From Trileptium ribeirensis (taxonomy: Eukaryota; Nematoda; Enoplea; Enoplida; Thoracostomopsidae): a DNA stretch of 64,000 nucleotides. Shown piece by piece: positions 25,301-36,769 of the stretch. The stretch's first letter is position 1. Each line of letters starts with the position of its first letter. Where the stretch lies: contig JASANE010016117.1 of the NCBI GenBank assembly GCA_030248225.1, forward strand, positions 62,001 through 126,000. Direction: 5' to 3'. Position numbers and translations under genes: made by a program. The notes under the pieces were generated by a model. The model did no database searches, was not told the origin of the DNA, and was given only the letters and a program-made list of their open reading frames with translations.

Positions 25301-26123
25301 AGTAGCTGCGCCAGCAACTACTCTAGCATCGGCTGCTGTCCTAAATATGAGCGATGATGACGTAACCGTAGGTCGTGACATTCGCCAGCAGCTGTCACCA
25401 GCGAGAACCGATGTCGCCAAATCGACGTTCGGCTCTGGATCTGGTTCCGATGAACAAAAATCCTCTACGATAGTTGCTCAACAACACTCGTCACAAAGCA
25501 AGGTCCAGTCGCCACTGCTTGGCTTAACAGCTGCGGTGATATCGGTATTCCTGTCTGGGTTTGCAGGCGTTTATTTCGAGAAAATTCTCAAGGACGCGCC
25601 GCAGATTTCGGTGTGGCTTCGCAATGTCCAGCTGTCGGTTTTGTCGATACCGATGTCGATATTTGCAATTTGGATTAAGGACGGCGATTTTGTGCGCGAT
25701 CACGGCTTGTTCTACGGCTACGACGGTCTTGTTTGGACGATTGTGATCGTTTACGCAATCGGTGGCCTTTCAGTAGCGGTCGTGGTTAAGTATGCTGACA
25801 ATATCTTGAAAGGATTTTCAACTTCGATCGCAATTCTTCTAACCTTTGTCATTTCGTATTTTTTGTTCGATTTCGCTCCGTCGTGGTTTTTCATGAGCGG
25901 GACTGGACTAGTAATTGCTGCAGTATTCCTATACTCGAAGCCGAGCCCCAGCGGTGGGTCAAGTGCAGCGAAGACGCCAGTTGTTGTCGCTGAAGCAATG
26001 TCAAGGAGACACGATTCCGATGCTTCGAGAGGTGGAGTACGTGGCGATGGAGATCCGACAGAAAAAGTTCGAATGTTGACCATGGAAGAACTTAGTGATA
26101 GTGATAGTACAAATAAGTTGTAA
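19328..26123 (+). CDS. SLC35A-family nucleotide-sugar transporter (UDP-GlcNAc/UDP-galactose type), gene span, 5' end missing
   Basis: Recognised exons are 19328-19398, 20752-20888, 23127-23265, 24752-24890 and 25276-26123, all with AG/GT borders and matching phases (1332 nt plus two bases of a split codon, 443 residues). The product is a multi-pass Golgi antiporter that brings UDP-sugars into the lumen in exchange for UMP. Signature segments are [15 protein letters not shown] (first helix), [38 protein letters not shown] and [13 protein letters not shown], the last being diagnostic of SLC35A1-3 type carriers. Exact substrate cannot be read from sequence. The exon with the start codon was not found upstream. 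Unusual points are a ~78-residue Ser/Thr/Ala-rich loop encoded by 25276-25511 and a long acidic/Ser tail ending SDSDSTNKL. Introns 2 and 3 are filled with repeats. Confidence 0.9.
20752..20888 (+). CDS. Transporter exon 3' to the first helix
   Basis: The acceptor is TTTTTTCAG and the donor GTATTA. It encodes [20 protein letters not shown] and [20 protein letters not shown], equivalent to the MRYSRT..LSSTAVV.AE..K segment of the family (second helix). It ends after two bases of a Lys codon that is completed by the next exon, which supports the junction. Confidence 0.88.
20929..22300 (-). repeat. Dispersed repeat family B, inverted copy in transporter intron
   Basis: This is the reverse complement of the 26122-27260 and 2485-4290 copies. 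The right-end-like segment GAAACGGAGCGATCGGAG lies near 21005 and the left-end-like segment (CGCTTGCTCCGTTTCACCC, GCGAGCTACTA) near 22208-22250. Open frames 21157-21576 and 26859-27092 (minus) share short peptide matches such as RVPVC and FADYD. The 2485-4290 copy breaks the frame, so I treat this as DNA-level similarity rather than a gene. Confidence 0.65.
23127..23265 (+). CDS. Transporter exon with helices 3-4
   Basis: The acceptor is TATTTTTAG and the donor GTTAGT. It encodes [20 protein letters not shown] followed by [14 protein letters not shown], the most conserved part of the SLC35A N-terminal half (P.ETLK...PS.IYT.QNNLLYVALSNL.AAT). It is phase 2 at its start and phase 0 at its end. 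Confidence 0.92.
24367..24744 (+). repeat. Three 126 bp tandem copies abutting a splice acceptor
   Basis: Copies start at 24367, 24493 and 24619 with AAATACGGAAAAAGCAATTA and end with ATTTACTATTTA. The last copy runs directly into TTTTGCAG, the acceptor of the exon at 24752. So the duplicated unit is the 3' end of the intron. The copies differ at only a few positions, which indicates recent duplication. Apparent frames through the array are by-products. Confidence 0.88.
24752..24890 (+). CDS. Transporter exon with helices 4-5
   Basis: The acceptor is TTTTGCAG and the donor GTATAG. It encodes [20 protein letters not shown], then [20 protein letters not shown] and QLEENA. The VTYQLKI.TTA motif is typical of SLC35A proteins. 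The exon ends after one base of a Val codon completed at 25276. Confidence 0.92.
25276..26123 (+). CDS. Transporter last exon with loop, helices 6-10 and stop
   Basis: The acceptor is TTGTTTTAG and the stop is TAA 26121-26123. The first ~78 residues form a low-complexity loop (Ala/Thr/Ser, then acidic and Gln-rich). They are followed by [71 protein letters not shown] and the final helix. The tail of about 55 residues after FLYSKPSPS is hydrophilic. An in-frame ATG at 25347 lies within the loop and is not considered the real start. Confidence 0.93.
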
Positions 26124-27260
26124 TAACTAGTAACTTGCAAGCGGGGTGTGAAGCGAACGAGCGTTGCTTCATTTTAAAGTTGTTTTGTGTAGTCACCTGT
26201 AACAGGATGTGTTTGATGAATATGGCATCATAAAACATCTTGAACCTATTGAAAACGCTAAAACCACGTCGACCCTAAACCCACCGAGAACAACTGACAA
26301 GGCATCAAGTATTCGTGCTGCTCTCTAGATAACCAAACCCTCATATTCAGCCTACTGGACAACCTATATAGACCATTCTTGGTGACCTGTACCCAATACG
26401 TAACCAAACAACTGAAGAGAGACTATGTTCTGGAAATCGGGTTCACTGACGTTAAATCATTGAAAATTCATGAAATATGCACTATGGACACATACCTAAT
26501 CATTGTATTCAGCATCCCGGAAAACTTTTATATAGACTATTTTTGATGCCATATACCAAACTATTGAAGACTATATTGTGGAAGGCATTGTGGACACTAT
26601 ATAACCAAAACATTGTATTCAGGCTTAAGAATTATCTATATATGGACCATTCTTGATGCCCTTTACGCAATACATGATCAGACTAATGAAAACGCACCGA
26701 ATTTTAGAAACCGGGTTCTCGAGCCTGAAATTACAGGGAAATGTAGCTTTAAAACAAATTGGACTCTAGATCGGAAAACCATCGCATCCCGTTATTGATA
26801 ACCAAATAGGCAGTCATTGTCAGGTAAAAACAATAACACGACGAAATTGAAAAAATTGTTATTGCTGGCAATGGGTCGCTGAACCATTATTAGGGCCCAC
26901 AAAAAAGTCGTAGTCAGCAAAGATATAGATCTCGGTGAATTGAGATGAGATGGTCTCTATTTTTTGATGCGAAGCCAGTGTTGACAGATATGGACAGACT
27001 GGTACCCTGGCAGCCAGATTTGAGAAAGAACCCTTAAAACACGTTTTTCCTATTTTGACCTGGAATATGGGGTCGGAGCTGTTGGCTTTCAACTAAAGCA
27101 TATTTTGCACTTTTGCTGTTGAATAAAAAACATTTGCCGAAATACATGATGCATCCGAAGATGAGGTAGAATGACAGAAACAGACAAAAGAAATTTTCAC
27201 AATTTTTCCCCGTAGAGGGATTATAGTAGTACCAAATAAAAATTATTGTATTAAATTATC
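26122..27260 (+). repeat. Dispersed repeat family B forming the transporter 3' flank
   Basis: Similarity to the 2485-4290 and 46963-47220 copies starts within a few bases of the stop codon (ACTAGTAACTTGCAAGCGGG) and continues about 1.1 kb. The 3' untranslated region must therefore consist of repeat sequence. AATAAA occurs at 27122-27127 and 27235-27240. Confidence 0.65.
27235..27240 (+). promoter_or_regulatory. Candidate poly(A) signal for transporter gene
   Basis: AATAAA lies near the end of the repeat-derived 3' flank; an alternative AATAAA is at 27122-27127. Neither is proven, and both lie in a dispersed repeat. Confidence 0.3.
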
Positions 27261-27264
27261 ACTG

Positions 27265-28650
27265 AAATACTATCCCAGCAGTTTTTTTTTGGTTTTGTCA
27301 ATAACCTGGTTTCTCGTTATATCATATGGTCTTGAGTTATTTTTTGCGGATTTGTCAGTCTTTGCGCAGGCGTGGATTTCCCAGCGAAGGTTATGTGTTG
27401 GAGAATAGAAATTTGGCCAGAAAGTTGGTGGTATTTGCTATGTTGTGTAAGCAGGATAGATCAAACGATAATGTGGGTCAAATCATACAGTATAAAAGCG
27501 AGACATGACGTTGCTTTTTTTGTAGAGGTTTGGATATAATGACTGTTATTTCGTGCGATGATACGTACTAAATCGTGATTATACGGTACGTAGACTAAGC
27601 GCAAGGATATAAAATTATTTTCGCTACTTGTATGATCTTTTTTTTCTGACTTGACTGAAAGCGAGGAGAGTAAGTTACCTGGATAGACCGAGGAGCGTAG
27701 ATTTGATTACTCTAGATTTCCCACATTTCACACTGTGCCATTGAAAAATAGCAAATGTCATGACGATGTGCCCTTTAGTTGAACTCTAAGAAAAGCGACC
27801 TCAATGTTGAATACAACCATGTGGTTATCTAGAACCAAACATGAATGTACCATACCTTTTCAATGGCCTTCAAGGATTTTCAGGTCGACTTGCAGCGAAC
27901 CTGGTTTAGCGAAAGAGATTAGTCTTTCGGCCCTTATTTTTTTGTTATGCGTTGCTTTGTGCGCTGTTAGATAACAGGTTTTGTGATACGTAGAATACGT
28001 TAGTATCATTCCCTAACGCCTATCAGATCAGCATTATAAGGCTTCTTTGGTTCCAATTGTTTTAGAGATCCGCATCAAACGCAACACCTCTTACAGGTCA
28101 TACGTACAATTAAATTGCTGATAATAATTAACCGATGCAAAGAAAATAGGTTAGACGATGGTAGGAAATTAAACGTATTCGAATATAAAATGTCGGCGAA
28201 GCTGTCTTAGTATCCGGTCGCGTGCCGGGGTGCACAAAACGTGGGACATGTCCACTTGTGGACCTTTCAAACCGTTTCTTAGCCACCCACAAGTTCGTCG
28301 CAATTGACCGGTGCTCACTTGTTGTTCGTTCCCAACTTATTCATGGCAAAATAAATCTGTATTATTAAATTTTATAATTACTTTTATTCGCTCGGTCCTA
28401 AGACGACAATCAATTGCGGCGAGTGCTGTATAGCTTCGAACACAATGTCAGTGGCGACATCTAACCAACATTGTGAACAAAGGTTGGGTAGTTCCAGTTC
28501 GATGTGGTCAGCGTCATTCGCGAATAATTTATTCTGTTGCAGCTGATTACACATGATAACCACAGATGAAACCTCGCTTGCTCCGATTCATCCCCGTTTG
28601 CGAGATACTAGTTTAATATTAGCGGCTGTGTTTTGAGGAACGCCTAAAAT
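27265..28650. other. Non-coding stretch with a family B end fragment
   Basis: A short inverted fragment of the family B left end lies at 28545-28620 (CTCGCTTGCTCCGATTCATC, GCGAGATACTAGT). Otherwise no gene was recognised. Confidence 0.4.
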
Positions 28651-28659
28651 TAACCATGA

Positions 28660-29070
28660 TCTGTGTTGGACTGTATCTTTGAATTTGTACTGAAATCTTT
28701 TGAATTAGTTTGTACGCTAATAGCAAGCAGATTGGAAGTAATGGCGTATGAAATGGATGTAAAAAGGAACACAAACTGCTGGCCAGGGATTTAAATCCTG
28801 TTTCCGGGACGACATGAACAACTAAAGCAGTACACCGCCCTTCTAACAACCTCTCACCCCCACATCTACCAACCGTTTGTTCCGGATTTAGAGCAATCCT
28901 TGGCGCAAACTTTTTTGCGTGCCCTTGAGTTTCCAATGTGTCTTCGGGGATCAACTGAGAAGATAAAGCCAATGCAAAAATTCGTGTATGTTATGTACAG
29001 TGCAGAGGAGAATTCTTCCGTTTTCCGAATCAGACCAGGTCACACGAATATGATCCGCTGCCATCTCTGG
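28660..29070 (-). repeat. SINE-like repeat, copy 1
   Basis: This resembles about 29990-30340 over several blocks (GCGTATGAAA.GGA, GGG.TTTAAAT, AGTTTCCAATGTGT, TCAGACC.GGTCACAC). On the minus strand it reads a tRNA-like stretch ending GGATTTAAATCCC, which resembles a box B, about 30 bases after CGGTGTACTGC. A tRNA-derived SINE is possible but no clear box A was confirmed. Frames 28619-28972 (minus) and 28900-29154 fall inside this repeat. Confidence 0.4.
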
Positions 29071-29989
29071 AAATTACAGCTGCAAGATATGACCATTAAA
29101 ATAAAAAGTAGCTTTGATTTTGGGTATCAAACCTATCAAATCGATCGGCTTTGAGTTCTCGCGTCCGGAAAGTTTGGAAGGTCGAGGGCCGTTTTAAATC
29201 GGCCGCTCCCGGATCACCTTGGCCCAAATTAACTTGGTACAAAAACAAGGTTTGACAAACTACCTATAAAGTACCTGTGGAATTGAACTGAGATCTAACT
29301 TCTGTGAAACTAGGGGAGCCCCATATGAAATGGGGGTCTGTAAAACGCGTAAATGAGACAAATGACTGAATCGCGGCTAATATTTAATATCAGTGCACAT
29401 AATATGGTGAAACAATATAACTGGCTGACGGCAGTTTCAGTAATTTAATCACGTTTAGGAATTTTTTGAGGCAATGAGAAAAAACTATCATATTTTTACA
29501 TCGCATGCAGAATAGTATCTTGTTGGACCTGGGAAGCTAAACTGGGGTGACACTAAAAATTCCTGGAGAGCCCCTCACCTTCCATGGAAATCCAAAAACG
29601 TTTCAAAATTTGATTACTTATAACATCATAATGATTTAATCGAATTATTGATAGGTTGCTGAATATGGTTACTACTCAATGTTTCATTTGCAAAATGGAT
29701 GGAATTTCTTGTACGAGTCGTATGGCATAATGTGATCATGTCGTCGTAGTGACCCGATGACCCAGTTATTTTGGTAACCTAGTGACAAGGCTATTTTTGA
29801 AAGCAATCGTTGTATAATTTGCGAATTTGTGTAAGATACGATTCTGTAAAACTGCAATATCTGCTTGTTAGAAGGGCATTAGAGAGGCATTATGGATTTT
29901 CGCTAGGGCTTTGTCCAGAGACTACAGTCCTGGATAAATGTGGGTGTTCAAGTTTAATGTAAGCCATTTGGGCTGTGTCTTGGAAGTTG

Positions 29990-30340
29990 TCTCGTCATCA
30001 GTTAAGCTCGTCTGTAGGCTAATTGTGAGCAACTTGGAAGTAGTAGCGTATGAAACGGACGGAAAACGGAAAACGTACTGCAGTGCCGGGCTTTAAATAT
30101 TACTTTGGGGCTCCAGCTGTGCCCTCGGGAACAAACGTTCCACCCTATGTGGGCGGCTTCTTATTGCGAAATTAAAGCAATCCTCGTCTCAGGCATACGT
30201 GGCCTCCAGTTTCCAATGTGTGTCTGCGGAAGATAAGCGTCAAAACAGTATAATTCTGTCGGATTCTAATCAGACCGGGTCACACAGCACAGATGTCGCA
30301 TCGAATGACACAGCGACGCGGCTTCGGCTCTGGTGTACGG
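29990..30340 (-). repeat. SINE-like repeat, copy 2
   Basis: A diverged partner of 28660-29070 in the same orientation, about 1.3 kb away. The shared order of blocks supports a duplicated or dispersed element. The 128-codon frame 30199-30585 overlaps it and is not supported as a gene. Confidence 0.4.
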
Positions 30341-30936
30341 CTTTCATCCATTTTTCGAATGAAAGGTTAGGACATAGGTGTCTAAGGTCCGTTGCCTTAG
30401 GGAGAGTAGGCATGGCCTATTTTTTTGAAACTCTCTGGAACTTAATTTTTCCAAACTATGCTTATCTCCAGTTATTGCCAATTTGTGATAAATTTTACCG
30501 AAATTCGTTTAATATTTTCGCCAATTTACCTCTATTTTTGCAAAAATATTTTCCTATCGTAGCCTTCAGTGAGGAGTTGACTTGAGGGGAGAGAAGCCCT
30601 AACCTGGGTGGGGTAACCTCTTCTACCACCCCTCTCGACACGTATAATTAAGTAGTAACGCTATATTTCTGCAACCTCTATTTGAAGCGACACTTGTGGC
30701 CTCAACTTAAGCTTAAACTCATTCCGGAATGGTCGATTTAAAACAATCTCTCCGTGAGAAAACAGATTTAAATTTAATTTTCTTTTAAATTGGGAAACCA
30801 AAGTTAATAGACTGTTTTACACCACCACCCCCCCCCCGTTAAAATCAAAACAGACTTTACATTTAATCATCTTAATGGAGGACATCTAGCATTAGTAGTA
30901 CCTGGGTTTGCCAAATTTTAAAATGACGTCATGTTT

Positions 30937-31044
30937 CTGGGCTCTCCAGTCGCTGAAAAAGTTGCCAGGGGGCATGAATCAGGGTGAACCGAAAAATGCA
31001 AGGAGGAGGGGCCCTCCAACCCCTTCCCAATTTGGAGAGCCCAG
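30937..31044. mobile_element. MITE, CTGG family II, 108 bp version
   Basis: Terminal inverted repeats CTGGGCTCTCCA/TGGAGAGCCCAG are exact and are flanked by exact 5 bp repeats TGTTT at 30932-30936 and 31045-31049. The inside matches the ends of the 10659-11038 element (TCGCTGAAAA, CCAGGGGGCATGAA, CCGAAAAATGC). It is too short for any transposase. Confidence 0.88.
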
Positions 31045-31059
31045 TGTTTCTAATCCACA

Positions 31060-33240
31060 TCCTTTGTTTATGTTTTATTTTGTGTTATGTTTAAATTTAG
31101 AAGATTATAGTTTGTTTTATTGTAAACGGACCCTGATCTGCGGAAAATATTGCTGAAATGCAACAAGCGCAGTTTTCGAGACCCAAGTGCAATAAATAAT
31201 TATTTGTTCGTTCTGTTTTGTCTGTTCTTATAACTGAACTTTAGAAATCGCTATTTATTTGTTGCGGGTTTTTTTGGTTAAATCGGAATTGTGATCACGT
31301 AAAGTGAGTCCTCTTTAAAATAATACAATTGACAATTTCAACGACTCAATTTCGTTCCAATTTCCTCCTACTGTGCGAGTTGGTAGTCGTAATTATTTTG
31401 CCATGTGAACCTTAACTCCGACTGTGATAATAATTATTGTTGTTTAGTCTTATTTTATTGTCGTCTCTCTCTCTATATATTTTATTTGCTTGGAGTTGAT
31501 TTGAACTTGCGTTGTGGCATTGTTTTCGCTTTTGTCATTGCAGAAGCTTGTTCGTGTACTAAATCCATCTATGGAAATTTAGTTTTCAAAATTTTTCAAC
31601 TATCGCCTTGTAGTTTTAGATGTGAACCGTGTCAGTCGATGATTTTCCAACGAGACTACATGTTCACATATATTTAAGATTATTATCGGTTATACAATGT
31701 ATATAACGTATGTGTATATAATATGTGGAGCTGAGCCGAGTGGTATTAAAATTGGCACCAGCCCCGGCAAAAATTGCTAACCGCGACAGCCTCAGTATTG
31801 ATACCCTAATGATTTGCAGCATGGCATAGCGTGTGGGTTGATTTACGAACAATACTTACGCTATGAGGAACTGTTATATTACTTGCGGTGTCCTCATTTC
31901 TGGACCCTAAATAAATCGAAGCAAGCAATCGATTTACGTGCGCGGCTTGGTGGCGGAAAACCCATCCGGATGGAGATTTGGATAGCCTAAGATGAAAATG
32001 TAGTTAGATGCTTGCTTTATAATTTTCTGATCTGTACTGCACTATTATAAGCTCGGTTTTTGTCGCACACGGCTTGCCCTGAGTCAAGCGAAACCCTGTC
32101 GCTTCTACAAGAGATCGAGGATTTTATGGATCTCTATGTTAGCTAAGCTTAAGCTTAATGATAGGATGAGACATTTTCCTGGGCTCACGAGTCACAACCA
32201 CAGGCAGAAATCACAATGATATGGAACGACTCATCTATTTTGGCTTAAATTCTCTGTAATTAAGTTTGTCTTGCAGTCAAATTATAAGTACCATTTCGGT
32301 TTATCATCGAGCTTATAACGTTGTTCCCATTTTAGTTAATTATAAAGTGTCATCTGCTATAATACCGAGAGATGCTGCTTATTCGTCGGATTGGGAGCAG
32401 CTGACGATTAGCGGCAATTCAACTTGGTTATCTCCTCACCCTTCGAGTTCGGCGTCTGCAAAGTGCAATTTATACGCCAAATCCTTCCTAGTAAAGTCGC
32501 AAGGCTATTGCGCCGAGTGTGAGATACATTGGCATGATCAAATCACAAGAGGGTCAGACTGATCGCAGCAGATTCGGGATTCGGGTGCTGATACCCTGGC
32601 ATCGCCGGCTTTGACTCTCGCAGACAAGGTTGCTAAGGCTGAGATTTTTAGTTTTTGCGTTACTGCTGCCGCATGAGCCAGTTTTAGTTGTCCTGTATTC
32701 TTGGATACTTGTTCTTGGCTTCTATTTTTTGTTGGATGCGAACATTCTCTGCAGCCGAACATGCCTCAGTTACGTACGGTTCAGAGAAAATATTTAAAGT
32801 CCTTGTGCGTATAGCTGAACTTGTGACTGAATTCAAATAGGATTCAAGCGGTTAGCTTAAACAGTCAAACAATCTGTACGTATATGGGTCAGACTTTGTT
32901 GAATAGCCATCACTAAAAAGCAAGATAGATGTTCAACGAAAGTGCTTCGTAAAAATGCGGATATTTTAAATTATATAAAATTTAAATTTCTGCAAAATTC
33001 CGGTTTATAAGGGAAAGTTTATGGATGTATTGTTGTATAAGTAGGTAGATGCTTTCTTGTATGCGTGGCACAATTTAAATAGATTATCTCAGCAACAGCA
33101 TTGAATGTCTTTGAATGAAATTTTACTATCATTCGACATGTTATCGTGAAACAAAATTGTTCATTGGACTTTTACCTATAAACTCAATTTTGGAGTTTTG
33201 TGATGAATGAACGTTTTACGACAGGTTTTTCTCTATTTAA
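31060..33240. other. Non-coding stretch, no gene recognised
   Basis: The longest frame (32266-32562, 98 codons) has no recognisable motif and no supporting splice or start context. No repeat boundaries were seen. Confidence 0.35.
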
Positions 33241-33246
33241 TTGCAC

Positions 33247-34151
33247 CAACCATTGCATGCAACGATTGATCCCATTTTTTATCGATACGGTCACAATAAA
33301 ACGAGTTCAACCATTGTATGCAACGATTGATCCCATTTTTTATCGTTAGGGTCACAATAAAACGTGTTCAACCATTGTATGCAACGATTGATCCCATTTT
33401 TGTCGATACGGTCACAATAAAACGAGTGCAACCATTGTATGCAACGATTGATCCCATTTTTTATCGTTAGGGTCACAATAAAACGTGTTCAACCATTGCA
33501 TGCAACGATTGATCCCATTTTTTATCGATACGGTCACAATAAAACGAGTTCAACCATTGTATGCAACGATTGATCCCATTTTTATCGTTAGGGTCACAAT
33601 AAAACGTGTTCAACCATTGTATGCAACGATTGATCCCATTTTTGTCGATACGGTCACAATAAAAACGTGTTCAACCATTGTATGCAACGATTGATCCCAT
33701 TTTTTATCGATACGGTCACAATAAAACGTGTTCAACCATTGTATGCAACGATTGATCCCATTTTTTATCGATACGGTCACAATAAAACGTGTTCAACCAT
33801 TGTATGCAACGATTGTTCCCATTTTTTGTCGATACGGTCACAATCGTGTTCAACCATTGTATGCAACGATTGATCCCATTTTTTATCGATACGGTCACAA
33901 TAAAACGTGTTCAACCATTGTATGCAACGATTGATCCCATTTTTTGTCGATACGGTCACAATAAAACGTGTTCAACCATTGTATGCAACGATTGTTCCCA
34001 TTTTTTGTCGATACGGTCACAAACGTGTTCAACCATTGTATGCAACGATTGATCCCATTTTTTATCGATACGGTCACAATAAAACGTGTTCAACCATTGT
34101 ATGCAACGATTGATCCCATTTTTTGTCGATACGGTCACAATAAAACGTGTT
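33247..34151. repeat. Minisatellite, 15 copies of a 61 bp unit
   Basis: CAACCATTG starts at 33247, 33308, 33369, 33429, 33490, 33551, 33611, 33672, 33733, 33794, 33851, 33912, 33973, 34030 and 34091. Spacings are 60-61 except two of 57. Each unit holds the imperfect palindrome around TTGTATGCAACGATTG and a TCGATACGG or TCGTTAGGG variant. The block 33733-33911 is repeated at 33912-34090, a 179 bp three-unit higher-order repeat. The many frames here arise because the unit is open in several frames; they are not genes. Confidence 0.95.
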
Positions 34152-34599
34152 CTTATAAAAAAGTGTTAGAGGTGCCAATAAACGACATAATTGATTGTAG
34201 TCTGAAGCGTTGGTACATGGTTTGCTGGCGGGTTTATGTCTTCAAAGTTTAGCGTACCCAGATTTTTACATCCGTATGGCTTGTCGCGGCTCGCAAAATG
34301 TATTCAATCTGCAACTTTAAGCATAGTGTTGTGAAGACGTGATTTTCTTTTATTTTGGAAATTCTCTAAATCTGATAATTTGTTGACAACATGCTTTTTT
34401 GTGGCGGCCAATAAAATACATTTATTATAATAGATGCCAGCACACGGCCCTACCCCCGACAGTATATGCTTAAAGCGTATTAAATATCGTTGAACAATGT
34501 GAACACTCGGTAGTTTTGATGATGTCATGCGCTCAGGAAGGCGGAAGAGGGCAGCCCTACCTAGAACAGCGTTCCAATTTTTGATTGGCATACTGGGAA

Positions 34600-34895
34600 C
34601 CTGACCGCCACGACTTGGGGCAGAGTGCCAATTTTTTTAGTATATACTGAGACCGTGACAGCTACGACTTGGGGCAGCGTCCCAATTTTGTTAGTACTGG
34701 GACTATGACCGCTACGACTTGTAGCAGCGTCCCAATTTTTTTAGTACTGGGACCGTGACCGCTACGACTTGGGGCAGATTGCCAATTTTTGTGGCATACC
34801 TTGACCGGTCCGACTCGGGGCAGCGTCTCAATTTTTTTAGCACTGGGACCGTGACAGCTACGACTTGTAGCAGGGTCCCAATTTTTGAGTGGTAT
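34600..34895. repeat. Minisatellite, six copies of a ~50 bp unit
   Basis: CGACTTG (one copy CGACTCG) occurs at 34611, 34665, 34715, 34765, 34811 and 34861. Each is followed by a G.GCAG.GTCCCAATTTTT stretch and GGGACCGTGACCGCTA. Divergence among units is moderate. Confidence 0.9.
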
Positions 34896-36715
34896 AGTGT
34901 GGCCTAATTGGTGGTACGTTTAAAGTTTTGATAATCGAATGTAGACGTGTTTTTGTGTCCCCCACCCCTTTCCGAATAGAACTGTTGTCTGTTGATGAAA
35001 TCAAATTTTGACTCTTATGGACAATTATTAAGTGTTTGCGAGATTGGTGTTTTACTGTGCTATATCGACTTTTTCTAACATTCAAATACAGCACCTGACA
35101 GATAGGGCCGAAGTAAAACGGAGATGCGTAACTAGCTTGGTTTAAATTCCAACATGTGTCTGTTTAAAACGTGTTAGATTAGTTTCGGATTAGTGTCCTC
35201 ATGACTGCAACAGTTTGTATTTATGGCTCGCTACTCAATCTGTCGATGACCTGAATTTATAGGGTTTATCGCGGCGAATATATATTATTGATTTGGCAAT
35301 GTAATTTTCGTTTGCCGATCTATTTCATAAGTATATAAGTTGTATGTTTAATTTTAATAAATAAAATATTCTGGTGAATTTTGACATGCTAAAGTTTGAG
35401 CTTTTTGATGAGTTTGGTGTTAATTATTTTGAGCGATAGCAATATTGTGTTATATAGTAGCGTGTTTATATCACTGTTACAGGTTCCGAATGTAACGTTT
35501 ACAAGCGCAAATGATATGAACGCTAGTATGCCGTTCTCACGCCTTATGTCTAACTTTAAGGCTAAACTCGCAGAGCTGACGTTCCCCGAATCTCGCTCGC
35601 CCCTTTGAACTGAATAATGCGCGGAGAGTACTGCAAAACTTTCGCGGGCACGTTTATGTCCTTGATAGCTCCGTACGTTCAAGTGTCCTTTAATTTTATT
35701 AGAATCTACGTGAGCGTAACAAATTTTATGCACCCACTCGTATGCGAATGTAAAACTTAGCACAAAAAAGCGTGCGTTTCAGTTCCCGTGCAATAATATT
35801 TCCATAACATTTTTCCTGTTCAAGTGCCTTTCGTGCCAACTGCCATTACCCATGCCTTAATTTTACGGTACAACTGAGTTCCAATAATCTCTGCCGCTGA
35901 TTTGCGCTCAGTTACCTTGTCATGCTAGTCAGTCGCAGAACACAAAAAGCTTTCTCCACTCAGCGCATGTCGATGCGTACCATTCCTTTTGTTACATATA
36001 TTCTTTCCTAAAGATTTTCACTAGCCCAGCTACGTTTCGTCGAAATTCATTTTGACGATGTCGCTTATTTCTTGATTTAGGTTTTTTCTAATGGAATGGT
36101 ATTTTTTCTGAGCGCAAGAATCGGAAAATCCCACACGAGTTGTTGCGAGGACTATGGCCAGATACCGACTTATATTTTTATTGATTTGTTGCCAGCGGTT
36201 TTACGAATCTCTTAAAAAGAGCTACACCGGTTGTGTAGTAGTTGCATGTCGTAATTGCTGGGCCTTTTAGTGCACTATGTTTGACAAAATAGCCAAATTT
36301 GGGATGAGGCATCTAGTTGTGTCTATTACCGATTGTCGCAACGTCCAAGCTACACCGACGCTCCAAACGAATTTTCATTCATTTTCTGTGTTATATTTAA
36401 GTTTTGTGTTTACGGCAGCTGAGAATTCTCCGATCGATCGATATACACGTATTATCAATAATAAAATCAAATATGTTAGCGTAACGAAAAAAATGTGAAA
36501 CGCTAGTCTCATTATGCGTTGCGAAACGAATTTGTGGTCAAATAGCAATTAGATGCACTGTGCTAGCAAGCAGAAATTACACCGTTTTGCAATCAGTTGC
36601 TTTGCGTTCGCGAACTGAAATTTTTGAATTTAGAATTGGCTACTGCAATGAATTTTTTGTCCGCTAACAGCGATTTGTACAAAAGGGGATTTTAGGAGTG
36701 CAAGTTAAGTTTGCT
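34896..36715. other. Non-coding stretch, no gene recognised
   Basis: The longest frame is 35389-35763 on the minus strand (124 codons). It has no motif I recognise, and its opposite strand is also partly open. I do not call it a gene. Confidence 0.35.
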
Positions 36716-36769
36716 CATGCATTAGGGGCGGAAGTAAAATGCATGCTATGCCGTTCTCGATGTACTAAT

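Noticed and set aside
25751..26140. 129-codon minus-strand frame
   Set aside because: Shadow of the transporter last exon, which has strong protein similarity on the plus strand.
30199..30585. 128-codon frame
   Set aside because: It falls in a SINE-like repeat copy; the partner copy does not keep the frame.
33247..34151. CRISPR-like reading of regularly spaced repeats
   Set aside because: The whole 61 bp unit is repeated, there are no unique spacers, and the genome is eukaryotic.
33291..34252. Many overlapping open frames on both strands in the 61 bp minisatellite
   Set aside because: The repeat unit has no stop in several frames and its length is not a multiple of three, so long frames appear on both strands automatically. 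No start context or protein similarity.
35389..35763. 124-codon minus-strand frame
   Set aside because: No recognised motif, the opposite strand is also open, and composition is that of surrounding non-coding DNA.
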